64,000 nt of DNA from Campanula takesimana (GCA_026119855.1 JAOWBW010001817.1:1-64000); one strand, 5' to 3'; positions 10,440 to 22,363 are shown, counted from the first letter of the stretch. Program-made: numbers and translations. Notes: generated by a model from the letters alone, not told the origin.

Positions 10440-13400
10440 CTCTAGGACCCAAGAATAAAGGGGACCTGCGTTTTTAATGTCTATTTTTCAGGTCTCCTGC
10501 TTCACTGCGCACTCTTCACAAGCTAAAGCGCATATATGGTACCTCGACAGTGGATGTCTAGACACATGACTGGAGATGTCACCGCTCTTGAAGATGTTCA
10601 TGAAGGAAGAGGTGCCTCAGTAACTTTTGGGGACAACAACAAAGGGCACATTGTTGGATATGGAAGAATCAGAAAAGATAAAGTGTGCTTTGAGAAAGTT
10701 GCGCTCGTAGAAGGACTCAAGCACAACCTGCTCTCCATATCACAATTTTGTGATAAAGGTCTGGAATGCCATTTCACTTCAACTCATTGCTATATTAAAG
10801 ATGGCAAATCCAGACTCACTTTGCTCACAGGGACTCGTAAGGCAAAATGTTTATATCATTGATCTTACTGCTATAAATTCTATCACTAATCTCTGTTTTG
10901 TAGCAAAGAATGTAAGTGAAAGCAGCTGGCTATGGCATAAGCGCTTAAGTCATTTGAACTTCAAGTATTTGGCTAAGCTAGGACGGGAAAATCTTGTCAA
11001 AGGACTTCCCAAAGTAGCTGACCATCATGACAGAAAATGCGCAGCATGCCAGCTCGGTAAACAACCTAAGCAGTCTTTCTACAGTAAGATTGCCTCCTCC
11101 ACTTCTAAATGTTTACAACTGCTTCACATGGATTTGTTTGGACCGGTCACCACTGCGAGCATTAGAGGAAACAAATATACTTTAGTTGTGGTGGATGACT
11201 ACTCAAGATACACATGGGTCGAAATGATGATATCCAAAGAAGACTGCTATGATATCTTGACTGCTCTCTTTCGAAAGCTCCAAACTTAAAAGGAAGATGA
11301 CATCGTGAGCGTGAGATCAGACAATGGAACTGAATTCAAGAATAATGGTGTTGCTCAATACTGCGATGACCATGGAATTGATCACAATTTCTCTGCTGCT
11401 GGAGTTCCTCAACAAAATGGCGTTGTGGAAAGAAAAAATCGCACGTTGATTGAGGCTGGAAAGACTATGTTAGCAGAAGCTAAGCTTCCAAAGTATTTCT
11501 GGGGAGAAGCTGTCAACACTGCTTGCTTTACTCAGAATAGATCCCTCACCAACAAAGCCTACAACAAAACTCCATATGAACTATGGAGAGGAAGAGCGCC
11601 CAACATTGCTTTCTTCAAGATCTTTGGCTGCAAATGCTATATCCTCTACAACGGCAAAGATCATAGAGGTAAATTCGACGCCAAAGCAGATGAAGGTATT
11701 TTCGTTGGGTATGCCAAACACTCTAAAGCTTTTCGTGTTTTTAATAGAACTACTCTAGTATTTGTAGAATCGGTACATGTTACTTTTGATGAGCATTCTA
11801 TCCTTGAGCCACATTTGGCTCCAAATGATTCTGATGATTTTGCTGAGAATGTTGAGATAGGTACGCAGCCACAAAATGCACCTGCGTAGAATGATATTCA
11901 AGTTAACCAAAATCAGAATCAAGGAAGTCCATCTCATGCGCCAATGTCAGATGTTGCGCCAGAAGTTACAACTCCTGATGCGCAAACACCTCCTCCTGTG
12001 CATGATGTTTCTCCACTTCAGCAAATCACTTTTGATGATCTCGATGCTGAAGCAAATGAAGTACCCATTGAAGATCTTCGTATTCCTACCACTAAACCTA
12101 ACTTACCTCCTGAGGTTCGTGAAGTTAGAGATCATCCAACTTCAAATATCATTGGTGATCTCAATGTAGGAGTTCGTACTAGGAGAGCATCAAAATTCGA
12201 TGATGAATATCACTTCCATCTCTCAAATCAAACCAAAGAAGATTGATGAAGCGCTCCAAGATTCAAGCTGGGTTACTGCTATGCAAGAAGAGCTTAATCA
12301 ATTTGAGCGCTGCAAAGTTTGGACCTTAGTTCCCAGACCTCATGACCAAGGAGTTATTGGTACAAAATGGGTATTCAGAAACAAGATGGATGAGAATGGA
12401 AGCATCACCAGAAACAAAGCAAGGTTGGTTGCGCAAGGCTATAGTCAAGAGGAAGGAATCGATTACGATGAAACATTTACGCCTGTAGCAAGACTAGAAG
12501 CTATCAGAATCTTCTTAGCTTATGCCTCTCACAAGAAATTCAAGCTTTATCAAATGGATGTGAAGAGCGCATTTCTCAACGGTGAACTCCAAGAGACGGT
12601 CTATGTAGCTCAACCTTCTGGATTTGAAGATAGCAGATTTCCAAATCACGTCTTCAAGCTTCAGAAAGCCTTGTATGGACTTAAGCAAGCTCCAAGAGCA
12701 TGGTACGATACTCTATCAAAATTCCTACTAGAGAAAGGCTTCAAGCGCGGTAAAATTGATACAACTCTTTTTATAGCTAAGTATAATGATCACTCTTTAC
12801 TTGTTCAAATTTATGTCGATGATATTATATTTGGTTCTACTAATGAGTTACTTTGTAAGCGCTTTGAGAATCTCATGAAAAGCAAGTTTGAGATGAGCAT
12901 GATGGGAGAACTCACATTCTTCCTCGGGCTTCAAATCAAGCAATTGAATGATGGCAGCTCTTCATAAATCAAGCCAAGTACACAAAAGACTTGATCAAGA
13001 AATTTGGACTTGAGAATGCTAAAGCATACGACACTCCAATGGCTACGGGCAATAAGCTAGACAAAGACTTATAAGGTAAGAAAGTGGATCAAACTTTATA
13101 TCGAGGTATGATTGGCTCTCTCCTTTATCTTACTGCTAATAGGCCAGATATTATGTTTAGTGTTTGTGTCTGTGCGCGCTATCAAGCGGACCCTAGAGAA
13201 GCGCACTTAATTGCTATTAAACGCATTATTCGTTATCTCTCTGGAACTATTAACCTTGGACTTTGGTACACCAAAGATTCGAATTTCGATTTGCTAGGTT
13301 ATTCAGACGCAGATTACGCAGCATGCACAATTGACAGAAAGAGCACAAGTGGAACTTGTCATTTCCTTGGAAATCGACTTGTTGCGTGGGCAAGCAAGAA

Positions 13401-13758
13401 GCAAGCTGCTGTGTCCATCTCCACTACAGAACCTGAATATATTGCTGCTGGAAGCTGCTGCTGCCAAATCCTATGGATGAAGCAACAATTAGTAGACTAT
13501 GGAATTAATGAAGGAAATTGCCCAATTTTCTGCGATAATATGTCCACCATAGCAGTCTCCAACAATCCTGTCATGCATTCAAAGACAAAGCACATTGACA
13601 TCAAATATCATTTTCTCAAGGACCACGTGGAAAAAGGAAATATTCACTTAGAGCACGTAGGCACAGACAATCAAATTGATGATATCCTCACAAAGGCTCT
13701 TGACGCAAAGAGATTTGCTTTCTTGAGAGGAGAAATGGGTATGCTTGAACTTAGCTAA
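10440..13758 (+). pseudogene. Copia Pol: protease, integrase, RT, RNase H
   Basis: The domain order is PR-INT-RT-RH, diagnostic of Ty1/copia. The protease block WYLDSGC (10537-10557) is followed by a one-base deletion that puts SRHMTGD out of frame. Integrase shows an HHCC finger (HKRLSHLNF to CAACQLGKQ) and a DDE core (HMDLFGPV, SDNGTEFKN, QQNGVVERKNR). RT shows MDVKSAFLNGEL and the catalytic YVDDIIFG. RNase H shows GYSDADYAACTIDRKSTSGT and TEPEYIAA. Further breaks are a frame change near 10850, TAA at 11287, CAG-to-TAG at 11887, frame changes near 12240 and 12955, and TAA at 13072. Catalytic residues survive in each domain, but no full polyprotein can be made. Confidence 0.93.
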
Positions 13759-14625
13759 TTGTCCATATGATTTGTCAATACTAATGAGCTTGTGTTTACT
13801 TGATAATTTTCTAAGATAGGTAATGCCTCATGCGCCTACGCATATGAAGCGCACAAGATGTTACGCACAAGGCAAAATTTTTGAGTTTTCAAAGAAACTT
13901 TGCGCATTATATTGATGCGCATAAACCTCACGCGCATACCCCGTGGACCTCAGTATATCATTCTTCCGGTTTCTTCTCCCTTAGATCCCTCAAGTGGTCA
14001 ATGCGCAGACAAAGATTCAAGAGCAACTGGATGCGCAAGCTGCTAGGCTCGATGCGCATGCTAGTATTCTACAGGCCTGTGATTGTGCCATTAAGGGGGA
14101 GAGTAACAAAGTCAAAGGCAAATAGCTCAAGGGAAAGAAAGAGAAAGGGGGAGAGGCAAAAAGTTAAGGGGCAGAGTAGTGCAAATAGTTACAATTTGAT
14201 GCTCCCGCTTCTGATATTGAAGCTCTGCGCAATTTGGGAAGCTACAAGATGAAGTGCGCAGAGCTCTCTCGAAGGTAAACACTAATCTTATAATGCATCA
14301 TTGCTTTTCCCAAAACCTTGTTCAATTCAAACTTTTCATTTGTGGAACAATGAATACATTATTTCACCTCATGCGCATATACTTGACTGCTCATATTTTC
14401 TACGCATGATGTTTAAACATTCAGTTTAAACGCATACTCAAACTAAAACTCATATTTTTGTATGCGCTGAATGATATTTCTGTCTTTCCCATATTGTAAG
14501 ATCATTTCTTTTGGATAAATTAGAAATCTATAACACTGGCTAGTATGTGCAATGACTTGAGGCATGATTTAACATTTTCATTTCTATGGACATATTATTA
14601 TCAAGTACAATGAATTGCCTTTGTT
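13759..14625 (+). other. Copia 3' region with remnant coiled-coil ORF
   Basis: This 0.87-kb stretch lies after RNase H. A short frame near 13990-14110 reads QTKIQEQLDAQAARLDAHAS, a probable coiled coil, but it is interrupted by several stops just downstream. SIRE elements often carry a third ORF here; whether this is its relic cannot be decided. A 123-residue frame at 13881-14252 runs across it in another phase and has no recognisable domain. TGCGCA-type motifs continue through the stretch. The chromovirus interrupts it at 14631. Confidence 0.4.
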
Positions 14626-14630
14626 ATAGT
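14626..14630. repeat. Left target-site duplication of the chromovirus tandem
   Basis: ATAGT is found here and again at 29064-29068, immediately outside the outermost LTR ends. One duplication therefore brackets the whole three-LTR structure. Confidence 0.9.
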
Positions 14631-15879
14631 TGTCGCGACCCCGAACCCCGCAGGCCCGAGATCGCGAGCTGGACGTCGACTTACTAATCAAAATACCAAA
14701 AATATCGGGGATAAAAATTTCATTTCATATCAAAAGATGATAACACAAGATTTTGGAAAACAATTTAACAACAACAATGAACTAGTGTAAGCCCCATAAG
14801 CTTACACTACAAAATAAATAAATATACAAATCTTAGTGACGTCAAAGTATGGTACAACTATCCCCAAAAGAGTTACACATTTATATAATGTAAACCCCCA
14901 CCAATAAACACTTGCCCCAAAAGCTCAACCCTCGCGACGTCCTCGTGATCAGCGAGTCTAATTCCTTGGTCCTGGGGGGGTTAAGGAAAAACAAAGATAA
15001 AAAGAAAAGGGGTGAGATAAATCTCAATAAGTTACTAATGCAACTACATGACATGCTAAGATGCAATAATCAATAATAAATCACATAACACATAGCAATT
15101 ATCATATATCAGATAGCAGCGGAAATGAACACATAACAAAGGATATTAGCCAAGGTTTTCCAAACCGATAAACCAAATAATGGTCGCTGCGCAGCTTCAA
15201 TAATCAACAATCAACATCTTCGTAGTAGCATGAAAACTTGAAGAGAAAACCCCCGGTGCCGGAACCAATAACCAAGTAACATGCCACAAAGGGCGGGAGC
15301 CATGCCACAAAGTCATGCTCCAAAACGCCTAGCTAGAATACTCACAAAAGGAGCTAGCTAATCCCATCCAAGACCAATCTGGATGAGGAAAGAAGGACCA
15401 ATGGACGATGCTATACTGGACTTGGCTTGTGCCATTATAGCATTATCCATTGCCTGACTCGATACTCAATCAAATTCTATAACATTTTCATCACAAAAGA
15501 ACCAAATCCAATTAATAAAGTGTTCCACGATGTTAACTTAAGTTAATTAGTGTAATATACTTAAACTAGGGAAGTCACTTAGTTTGAACAAGCAAAAAGA
15601 AAGATTTCTGGAACAGTGGGCGGCGCGGGCGCCTAAAGGGGGGTCGGGCGCGCGCTTGAATGACCAGAAGGTCTGGCCATCAGAAAAAGGCATGTAGGCG
15701 GGCGCCTGGTCCAACCCGGGCGGGCGCCTGGTCTACGGGCTGGGAGGAATTCTCAGCTGGGTTCATCAAAATTTCTTACCATTTTCACAACTCTCAAAAT
15801 CAATCACAACCCAACTTGATTCCCAAAGTACCCAAACAACATCTAACAAAAAGGGGACCTAAATAACACAATTTATCAA
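14631..15879 (-). repeat. LTR-A of the chromovirus, truncated
   Basis: It begins TGTCGCGACCCCGAAC like the other two LTRs but loses homology after ATTTATCAA. About 0.7 kb of LTR, the PPT and the 3' end of pol are missing at a junction with filler DNA. A separate 160-bp deletion lies at 15470, between two CGATAC copies present in LTR-B (21060 and 21220). GC-rich boxes occur at 15618-15745. Confidence 0.9.
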
Positions 15880-16695
15880 ACAACATCTACGGGCTGGGTG
15901 GAAGTCGTTGTGCAACCGGTCTAAGGATGACGGTAACGCGAGTCGATACGCAAGAAGTCCCACCTTTCCCAGAATCTCAAACAGACCTATAAACCTCGGA
16001 GCCAATTTACCCTTCTTCCCGAACCTTCGAATACCCACCTTTGGAGATACTTTCAAGAACACAAAATCACCGGTCTGAAAACTAAGATCTCGCCTTCGGT
16101 TATCTGCATAGCTCTTATGTCGACTCTGGGCTGTTTTCAATCGATCCCGGATAACTCTAACTTTCTCAACTGAATCCTGAAGCAAATCAATACCCACGAT
16201 CTTCGCTTCACCGACCTCATCCCAATAAATAGGCGACCTACATTTCCTCCCATACAAAGCCTCAAACGGTGCCATACCAATGCTCGACTGATAGCTATTA
16301 TTGTAGGCAAACTCTTCAAGCGGTAGGTGTGAATCCCACGAATCCGGAAAGTCAACTGTGCAAGCCCGTAACATATCCTCGAGAATATGAATGGTCCTCT
16401 CAGACTGACCGTCAGTCTGAGGATGAAATGCTGTGCTAAACCTCAAGTCGGTACCCAAAGCCTTCTGTAACGACTGCAAAAATCGGGATGTAAACCTGGG
16501 GTCTCTGTCCGACACAATACTAACCGGGACACCATGTAATCTGACAATCTCATGAATATACAAATTCGAAAGTTTCTCCATCGAATAGGAAATGTCAATG
16601 GGTAAGAAATGAGAAGACTTAGTCAACCTGTCCACGATCACCCAAACTGCATTGAATTTTCTTCGAGTCCTGGGTAGTCCGGTTACAAAATCCAT
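15859..16695 (-). pseudogene. Integrase core of internal 1, chromodomain lost
   Basis: The frame starts at MDFVTGLPRTRRKFNAVWVI and holds the DDE core of a Ty3/gypsy integrase: Asp in VIVDRLTKSSHF, Asp in IVSDRDPRFTSRF and Glu in QTDGQSERTIHILED. It ends abnormally: after LDRLHN the family would continue to a chromodomain, but the deletion junction near 15900 joins it to LTR sequence and adds a short unrelated tail. The HHCC finger is in the upstream frame, separated by the TAG at 16756-16758. Integrase would insert the cDNA; without its C-terminus and with a stop before it, this copy is dead. Confidence 0.9.
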
Positions 16696-16755
16696 CGTAA
16701 TGTGTTCCCACTTCCACTCGAGTATCTCAAGAGGCTGAAGTAAACCTGCGGGTCT

Positions 16756-17592
16756 CTAATGCTCTGCTTTAACTTGTTGACAGGTCAAACATTTTGATAT
16801 ATAGTCTGCGATCTCCCTCTTCATGTTAATCCACCAAAATTGTTGTTTCAAATCCTGATACATCTTCGTACTCCCGGGATGGATGGTATACCTCAATTTG
16901 TGACCCTCATCAAGAACTCTCTGTTTAATCCCATTAACATCCGGAACACACAATCTGCCACGGAAGGTCAAAACTCCAATCGGGCTAACAGAAAAATCCT
17001 CGAAGTTCTTCTCTTTCAATTTACCCATTATTTTCACCAACTCGGGATCTTCTCTCTGCGCTTCCTTTATTCTCTGAATTAGGGTCGGAGATACCCTAAT
17101 ATTTGCAAAAATCGCCCCATGTCTCGATTCACGAGGAGACCAATCTCGCACATCCTCAAGCATCTTCCACTCACGGACCATCATCGAAGCCACATAAGAC
17201 TTCCTACTAATCGCATCGGCAACAACATTTACCTTTCCCGGGTGATAAGATATTGTACAATCGTAATCCTTTAAGAGCTCCATCCACCTACGCTGCCGGT
17301 TGTTCAATTCCTTTTGAGAGAAGAGATATTTCAAACTCTTGTGATCGGTAAAAATCTCAAACTTCGCTCCATAAAGGTAATGCTTCCATTTGCGCAACGC
17401 AAAGACTATCGCCGCCAACTCCATATCGTGAGTGGGGTAATTCTGTTCACTAGGGGTCAACTTCCTCGAAGCATAAGCAATTACTTTCCCGTTCTGCATC
17501 AACACACAACCCAAACCCTCTTTCGAAGCATCACTGTAAATCACTAGACTATCGCTCCCACTAGGCAAAGTCAAGATCGGAGCGGTAGTCAA
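16756..17592 (-). pseudogene. RNase H and integrase zinc finger, internal 1
   Basis: The frame opens inside RNase H (LVIYSDASKEGLGCVLMQNG, then HDMELAAIVFALRKWKHYLYG and FTDHKSLKYLF). It then carries the tether and the HHCC finger (HKLRYTIHPGSTKMY to CLTCQQVKAEH). It stops at TAG 16756, where the next codons continue the family sequence RPAGLLQPLEIPEWKW, so the stop is an in-frame nonsense mutation. The same stop occurs in internal 2 at 23480. Upstream, a two-base deletion near 17597 separates it from the RT frame. Confidence 0.88.
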
Positions 17593-17599
17593 CCTTCTT

Positions 17600-18864
17600 C
17601 AATTCCTCGAAACTCTTGTCACATTTCTCGGTCCACTCAAACGGGACATTCTTCTGGGTCAACTGAGTCATCGGAGTAGCAATCCTCGAAAACACTTCAA
17701 TAAATCTTCTGTAATACCGGCTAAACCCAGAAACTTCTGATCTCGGTCACTGACTCGGGTCTCTTCCAATCCACTATGGCTTCTATCTTTGAAGGATCCA
17801 CCGAAATCCCATCTTTCGAAATAACATGACCCAGAAAAGAAACTTTCTCGAGCAAAATTCGCATTTACTAAACTTCGCAAATAATTTCTCCCTCGCAAGA
17901 ACGGATAAACTGTCCTCAAGTGTTGCTCGTGCTCCTCTCGGGATTTAGAGTAGACAAGAATGTCGTCGATGAAAACTACCACGAACGAATCAAGATAAGG
18001 ATGGAAAACCCGGTTCATCAAATCCATAAAACACGGCAGGCGCGTTAGTCAACCCAAACGGCATAACCAGAACTCGTAATGACTATAACGAGTGCGAAAG
18101 GCAGTCTTCGGAATATCCTCTGATCGAATCTTCAACTGATGGTACCCACTCCTTAAATCAAGTTTAGAAAACACAACTGATCCTTGAAGCTGATCAAATA
18201 AATCATCAATGTGAGGTAGAGGATACTTGTTCTTCACGGTAACCTGATTCAACTTCCGGTAATCTATGCACAATCTCAAAGAACCGTCTTTCTTCCGCAC
18301 AAACAAAACCGGTGCTCCCCACGGGGAAACACTAGGGCGGATAAACCCTCGATCAAGCAACTCTTGCAACTGAACCTTTAGTTCCTTCAATTCTGCGGGA
18401 GCCAACCTATAAGGTGCCTTTGAAATCGGAGTCGTACCCGGCAAAAGATCTATACAAAACTCTATCTCACGATCGGGAGGCATATTATAATCAGAAGAGA
18501 AAACATCGGGAAATTCCCTAACCACCCGAACGCTCTCCAAACTAGCGGATTCTTTCCTAGTATCAAGCACACTAGCCAAGTACCCCTCACAACCACGATG
18601 CAATAATTTTCTCGCTTTCACATAAGAAATGATACGAAAATTTCTACCAAAAGGCATAGCCTCAAAAGTAAACTTAGGCACATCAGGGATGGAAAAATTA
18701 ACGACCTTTCTACGACAGTCAACAGAAGCATGAAACTTGCTCAACCAATCCATACCCAAAATAACATCAAAGTCCTAAATAGGAAGGACTACCAAGTCCG
18801 CACACAAGACACGACCACATATAAGCACATCACAAGAACGAAAGACTTTATCAGTCACCAAGCA
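17600..18864 (-). pseudogene. Protease C-terminus and RT of internal 1
   Basis: The main open piece is 18759-18049 (GMDWLSKFHASVDC, then APYRLAPAELKELKVQLQEL, LCIDYRKLNQVT, FSKLDLRSGYHQLKI). A one-base deletion near 18069, relative to internal 2, ends it. The second piece, 18027-17668, has the catalytic FIDDILVYSK box but shifts several times afterwards. A private CAG-to-TAG stop lies near 18777, where internal 2 still has CAG. RT makes the cDNA; this copy is not translatable. Confidence 0.85.
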
Positions 18865-19110
18865 TTAACCTATAGGGGTCGACACCTCTAGCACATAAGG
18901 TAAAGACTCAAATGCAGCATTTAGCATAGAAGCAAATTGCACAGATATGTAAGAATGAGATGATCCTGGATCTACTAACGCTCGGGCGCTCACATTAAAC
19001 ACAGAAACAATACCTCCAATAACGGATGGATCATCGGTAGCTTGTTGTTGATTCATGGCAAATACCCTTCCTTGGACCTTGGGATTTCCCGTAGCATCCC
19101 TTTTCTGACC
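18865..19110 (-). pseudogene. Aspartic protease fragment, internal 1
   Basis: The open piece 19056-18865 reads ALVDPGSSHSYIS, the catalytic loop in the DPG form common in this gypsy lineage. It is cut on both sides by stops that internal 2 shares: TAG at 19111-19113 (gag side) and TAA at 18865-18867. Confidence 0.75.
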
Positions 19111-20121
19111 CTACGGGGCTCCAGCTCCTACCCCAATCGGTTGACCTCTGAATCTCGGGCAATCCTTCACAAAATGCCCCAACTGCCCACAGTTAATGCA
19201 TTTCCCTTGTTTCTTCCAACACCGATCCTCTGAATGACCTTCCTTTAGGCAATAGGAACAAAGTCTCCTATTTTGGTTTCCTTGGTTCCCGGAAGTAGTA
19301 CCCGGGTTCCTTGGGATTGGTTGCCCTCGGGACTGAGATTGTCCCCCAAAGTTACCTCGGTTATCTGAACGGGATTGTGGCTTGCTCTGTCCTCCTTGCT
19401 TTCTAGTGTTAGTCACCTCGACCTTCTTCTTATGCTCCTCTATGTCTTGCTCAATTAAGTATGCACGGTCTACCGCATCCTGGAATGTCACAATCCTCTG
19501 AGCTATATGTTGAGTACGGATAGAAGTCTTCAAACCCCGAATAAATCTCATAGCTTTCTGTTCTTCGGTCCTCACAAGATAGTCACAATACCGGGCTAAT
19601 TCTGTGAACTTAGCCGAGTACTGAGCTATAGACAACAAACCTTGCTCCAAGTTGAGAAGCTCGATCTCCTTTCGGTTCTGATCCACTACCGGAATAAAAT
19701 GCTCTTTGAACTTCCGCACAAACAATTCCCAGGCATACACTGTGTGAGTGTCATCCCAACTAGCTTTAACTCCTTTCCACCAATGCTCGGCGGCCCCAAC
19801 CAATTTATAAGCCGCAAACCGGACCCTATCCTCATCCGTGCATCCAAACACATCATAGATTTTCTCCATAGACTCAATCCATAGTTCGGCCTTCTTCACA
19901 TCGGGCTCACCGTCAAACTCTCTTGGTTTTAATTTCAGAAACTGCTCCAACCCGTAACGTGGAGGTGGCACATGCTCCTCTCTAGGCCCTTGGTCATGAA
20001 TAGCCTTCATGGCCGCCTCAAACATGCCTTGGAACATGGCACGGTTCTCTTCCTGTAGATCATTCTGATTCTGAGCCCCACTAGCACCTTCACCTGTTCT
20101 TCTTATAGCCATTGGAAACAA
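19111..20121 (-). CDS. Gag of internal 1, open (336 aa)
   Basis: The start is ATG 20121 (MFPMAIRRTG), about 100 bp inside the PBS; the Met at residue 4 is an equally good start. Residues 60-200 match the retrotransposon gag domain (AELWIESMEKIYDVFGC, AAYKLVGAAEHWWKG, FVRKFKEHFIPVVDQNR). A Gln/Arg/Gly-rich stretch follows at about 240-285. Two CCHC knuckles follow, CSYCLKEGHSEDRC and CINCGQLGHFVKDC; two knuckles would bind the RNA genome. The terminator is a TAG where the family frame would run on into protease, so the natural product was a longer Gag-Pol. Internal 2 has the same TAG plus a frameshift. This is the only full gag in the tandem. Confidence 0.88.
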   Translation of the reverse strand: MFPMAIRRTGEGASGAQNQNDLQEENRAMFQGMFEAAMKAIHDQGPREEHVPPPRYGLEQFLKLKPREFDGEPDVKKAELWIESMEKIYDVFGCTDEDRVRFAAYKLVGAAEHWWKGVKASWDDTHTVYAWELFVRKFKEHFIPVVDQNRKEIELLNLEQGLLSIAQYSAKFTELARYCDYLVRTEEQKAMRFIRGLKTSIRTQHIAQRIVTFQDAVDRAYLIEQDIEEHKKKVEVTNTRKQGGQSKPQSRSDNRGNFGGQSQSRGQPIPRNPGTTSGNQGNQNRRLCSYCLKEGHSEDRCWKKQGKCINCGQLGHFVKDCPRFRGQPIGVGAGAP

Positions 20122-20218
20122 TTACCTGCATAAAACATCAACCGTTACTCACTCCGAACACAACTACCCTCCTAGGTCATACTAGTCCACCTAGACTTAT
20201 ACTTAGAGCCAAACCATA

Positions 20219-20230
20219 GCTCTGATACCA
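20219..20230 (-). other. PBS of internal 1, initiator tRNA-Met
   Basis: The minus strand reads TGGTATCAGAGC, two bases inside LTR-B. Confidence 0.92.
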
Positions 20231-20232
20231 AC

Positions 20233-22329
20233 TGTCGCGACCCCGAACCCCGCGGGCCCGAGAACGTGAGCTGGACGTCGACTTACTAATCAAAATACCA
20301 AAATATCGGGGATAAAAATTTCATTTCATATCAAAAGATGATAACACAAGATTTTGGAAAACAATTTAACAACACAATGTACTAGTGTAAGCCCCATAAG
20401 CTCACACTACAAAATAAATAAATATACAAATCTTAGTGACGTCAAAGTGTGGTACAACTATCCCCAAAAGAGTTACACATTTATATAATGTAAACCCACC
20501 AATAAACATATGCCCCAAAAGCTCAACCCTCGCGACGTCCTCGTGATCAGCGAGTCTAATTCCTTGGTCCTGGGGGGGGGTTAAGGAAAAACAAAGATAA
20601 AAAGAAAAGGGGTGAGATAAATCTCAATAAGTTACTAATGCAACTACATGACATGCTAAGATGCAATAATCAATAATAAATCACATAACACATAGCAATT
20701 ATCATATATCAGATAGCAGCGGAAATGAACACATAACAAAGGATATTAGCCAAGGTTTTCCAAACCGATAAACCAAATAAAGGTCGCTGCGCAGCTTCAA
20801 TAATCAACAATCAACATCTTCGTAGTAGCATGAAAACTTGAAGAGAAAACCCCCGGTGCCGGAACCAATAACCAAGTAACATGCCACAAAGGGCTGGAGC
20901 CATGCCACAAAGTCATGCTCCAAAACGCCTAGCTAGAATACTCACAAAAGGAGCTAGCTCATCCCATCCAAGACCAATCTGGATGAGGAAAGAAGGACCA
21001 ATGGACGATGCTATACTGGACTTGGCTTGTGCCATTATAGCATTATCCATTGCCTGACTCGATACACAAATAACCAGCTGGACTTTCAAATAAAATCTAA
21101 GTAACAAACTCTAGCTTAAATAACAACCACTGATTCCAAAGTAGGGAACCTTTCCAAATAAATTACCACAAAGGTAAACCAATCCAAACCACACATCAAA
21201 GATGCCACACATTCCCAAACGATACTCAATCAAATTCTATAACATTTTCATTCACAAAAGAACCAAATCCAATTAATAAAGTGTTCCACGATGTTAACTT
21301 AAGTTAATTAGTGTAATTATACTTAAACTAGGGAAGTCACTTAGTTTTGAACAAGCAAAAAGAAAGATTTCTGGAACAGTGGGCGGGCGGGCGCCTGGAG
21401 GGGGGTCGGGCGCGCGCTTGAATGACCAGAAGGTCTGACCATCAGAAAAAGGCATGTAGGCGGGTGCCTGGTCCAACCCGGGCGGGCGCCTGGTCTACGG
21501 GCTGGGAGGAATTCTCAGCTGGGTTCATCAAAATTTCTTACCATTTTCACAACTCTCAAAATCAATCACAACCCAACTTGATTCCCAAAGTACCCAAATA
21601 ACATCTAACAAAAAGGGGACCTAAATAACACCATTTATCAACCAAAACCAAGATCAAATCCCAACATTCATCAAAATCACCATTTTTGACCAAAACCAAA
21701 ATAAATTCCAAATAAATCTCAAACTCATTCAAACATCAAATGTATCAACTAAATCATAATATGAACATGAAATGAACACTTTAGCATAAAAATGGGGGGA
21801 AAGTAACTTACTTGAATTTTCTAAAAGTTGCCGGAACTCGAATATTTTTTAGCTCTCTACGATCCTAACGACGATCTAAATAAGTTTCATGTTTTAAGAA
21901 ATGAGAAATAACAAGAGGAAGATGGTTAGATTGAAGAGAGAAGGAAAGAGAGAAAAACTTACCCAAATGGAGAGAGAGAGAGAGAGTTGCTGGGAGAGAT
22001 GATGAGAAGTGAGGGAGAAAGAGAGGGAGTAGGAAGGGAGTATGAGAAAGATTATTTGAACATTTACACTTAGGCCCCCTCCTCACTTAGCTAGCACAAA
22101 TAAAACCCCTATCAACCCAATTAACACGATATCAACCAAATAATGCTAGACACAAATACTTACACTAACCCAAATGACTCAAATAAAATGCTAGGCATAA
22201 TTATTATGAAACATAGAATGCACACATAAATATTTAAATAAATAATAATTTAAATAAATAAATAAGCAAATAAATAAATAATAATTATTTATTACTAATA
22301 AAATAGAGCCTAGTTTTCGGGTCGTGACA
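20233..22329 (-). repeat. LTR-B of the chromovirus (2097 bp)
   Basis: It runs from TGTCGCGACCCC to CGGGTCGTGACA on the plus strand. It serves as 5' LTR for internal 1 and 3' LTR for internal 2. Plus-strand bases 22330-22345 just outside it read, on the minus strand, as an A/G-rich PPT (AAGGGGGAGTGAA). A pyrimidine/purine tract with a GA microsatellite lies at 21925-22040. Confidence 0.93.
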
Positions 22330-22345
22330 TTCACTCCCCCTTAAA
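22330..22345 (-). other. Polypurine tract of internal 2
   Basis: The minus strand reads TTTAAGGGGGAGTGAA directly before the LTR start TGTCACGACC. It primes plus-strand cDNA synthesis. LTR-A has lost its counterpart. Confidence 0.8.
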
Positions 22346-22363
22346 GAAAATTCGACCCGAATT

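Noticed and set aside
13881..14252. 123-residue frame after copia RNase H as an envelope gene
   Set aside because: It shows no signal peptide or membrane segment, and another frame of the same stretch has the more protein-like coiled coil.
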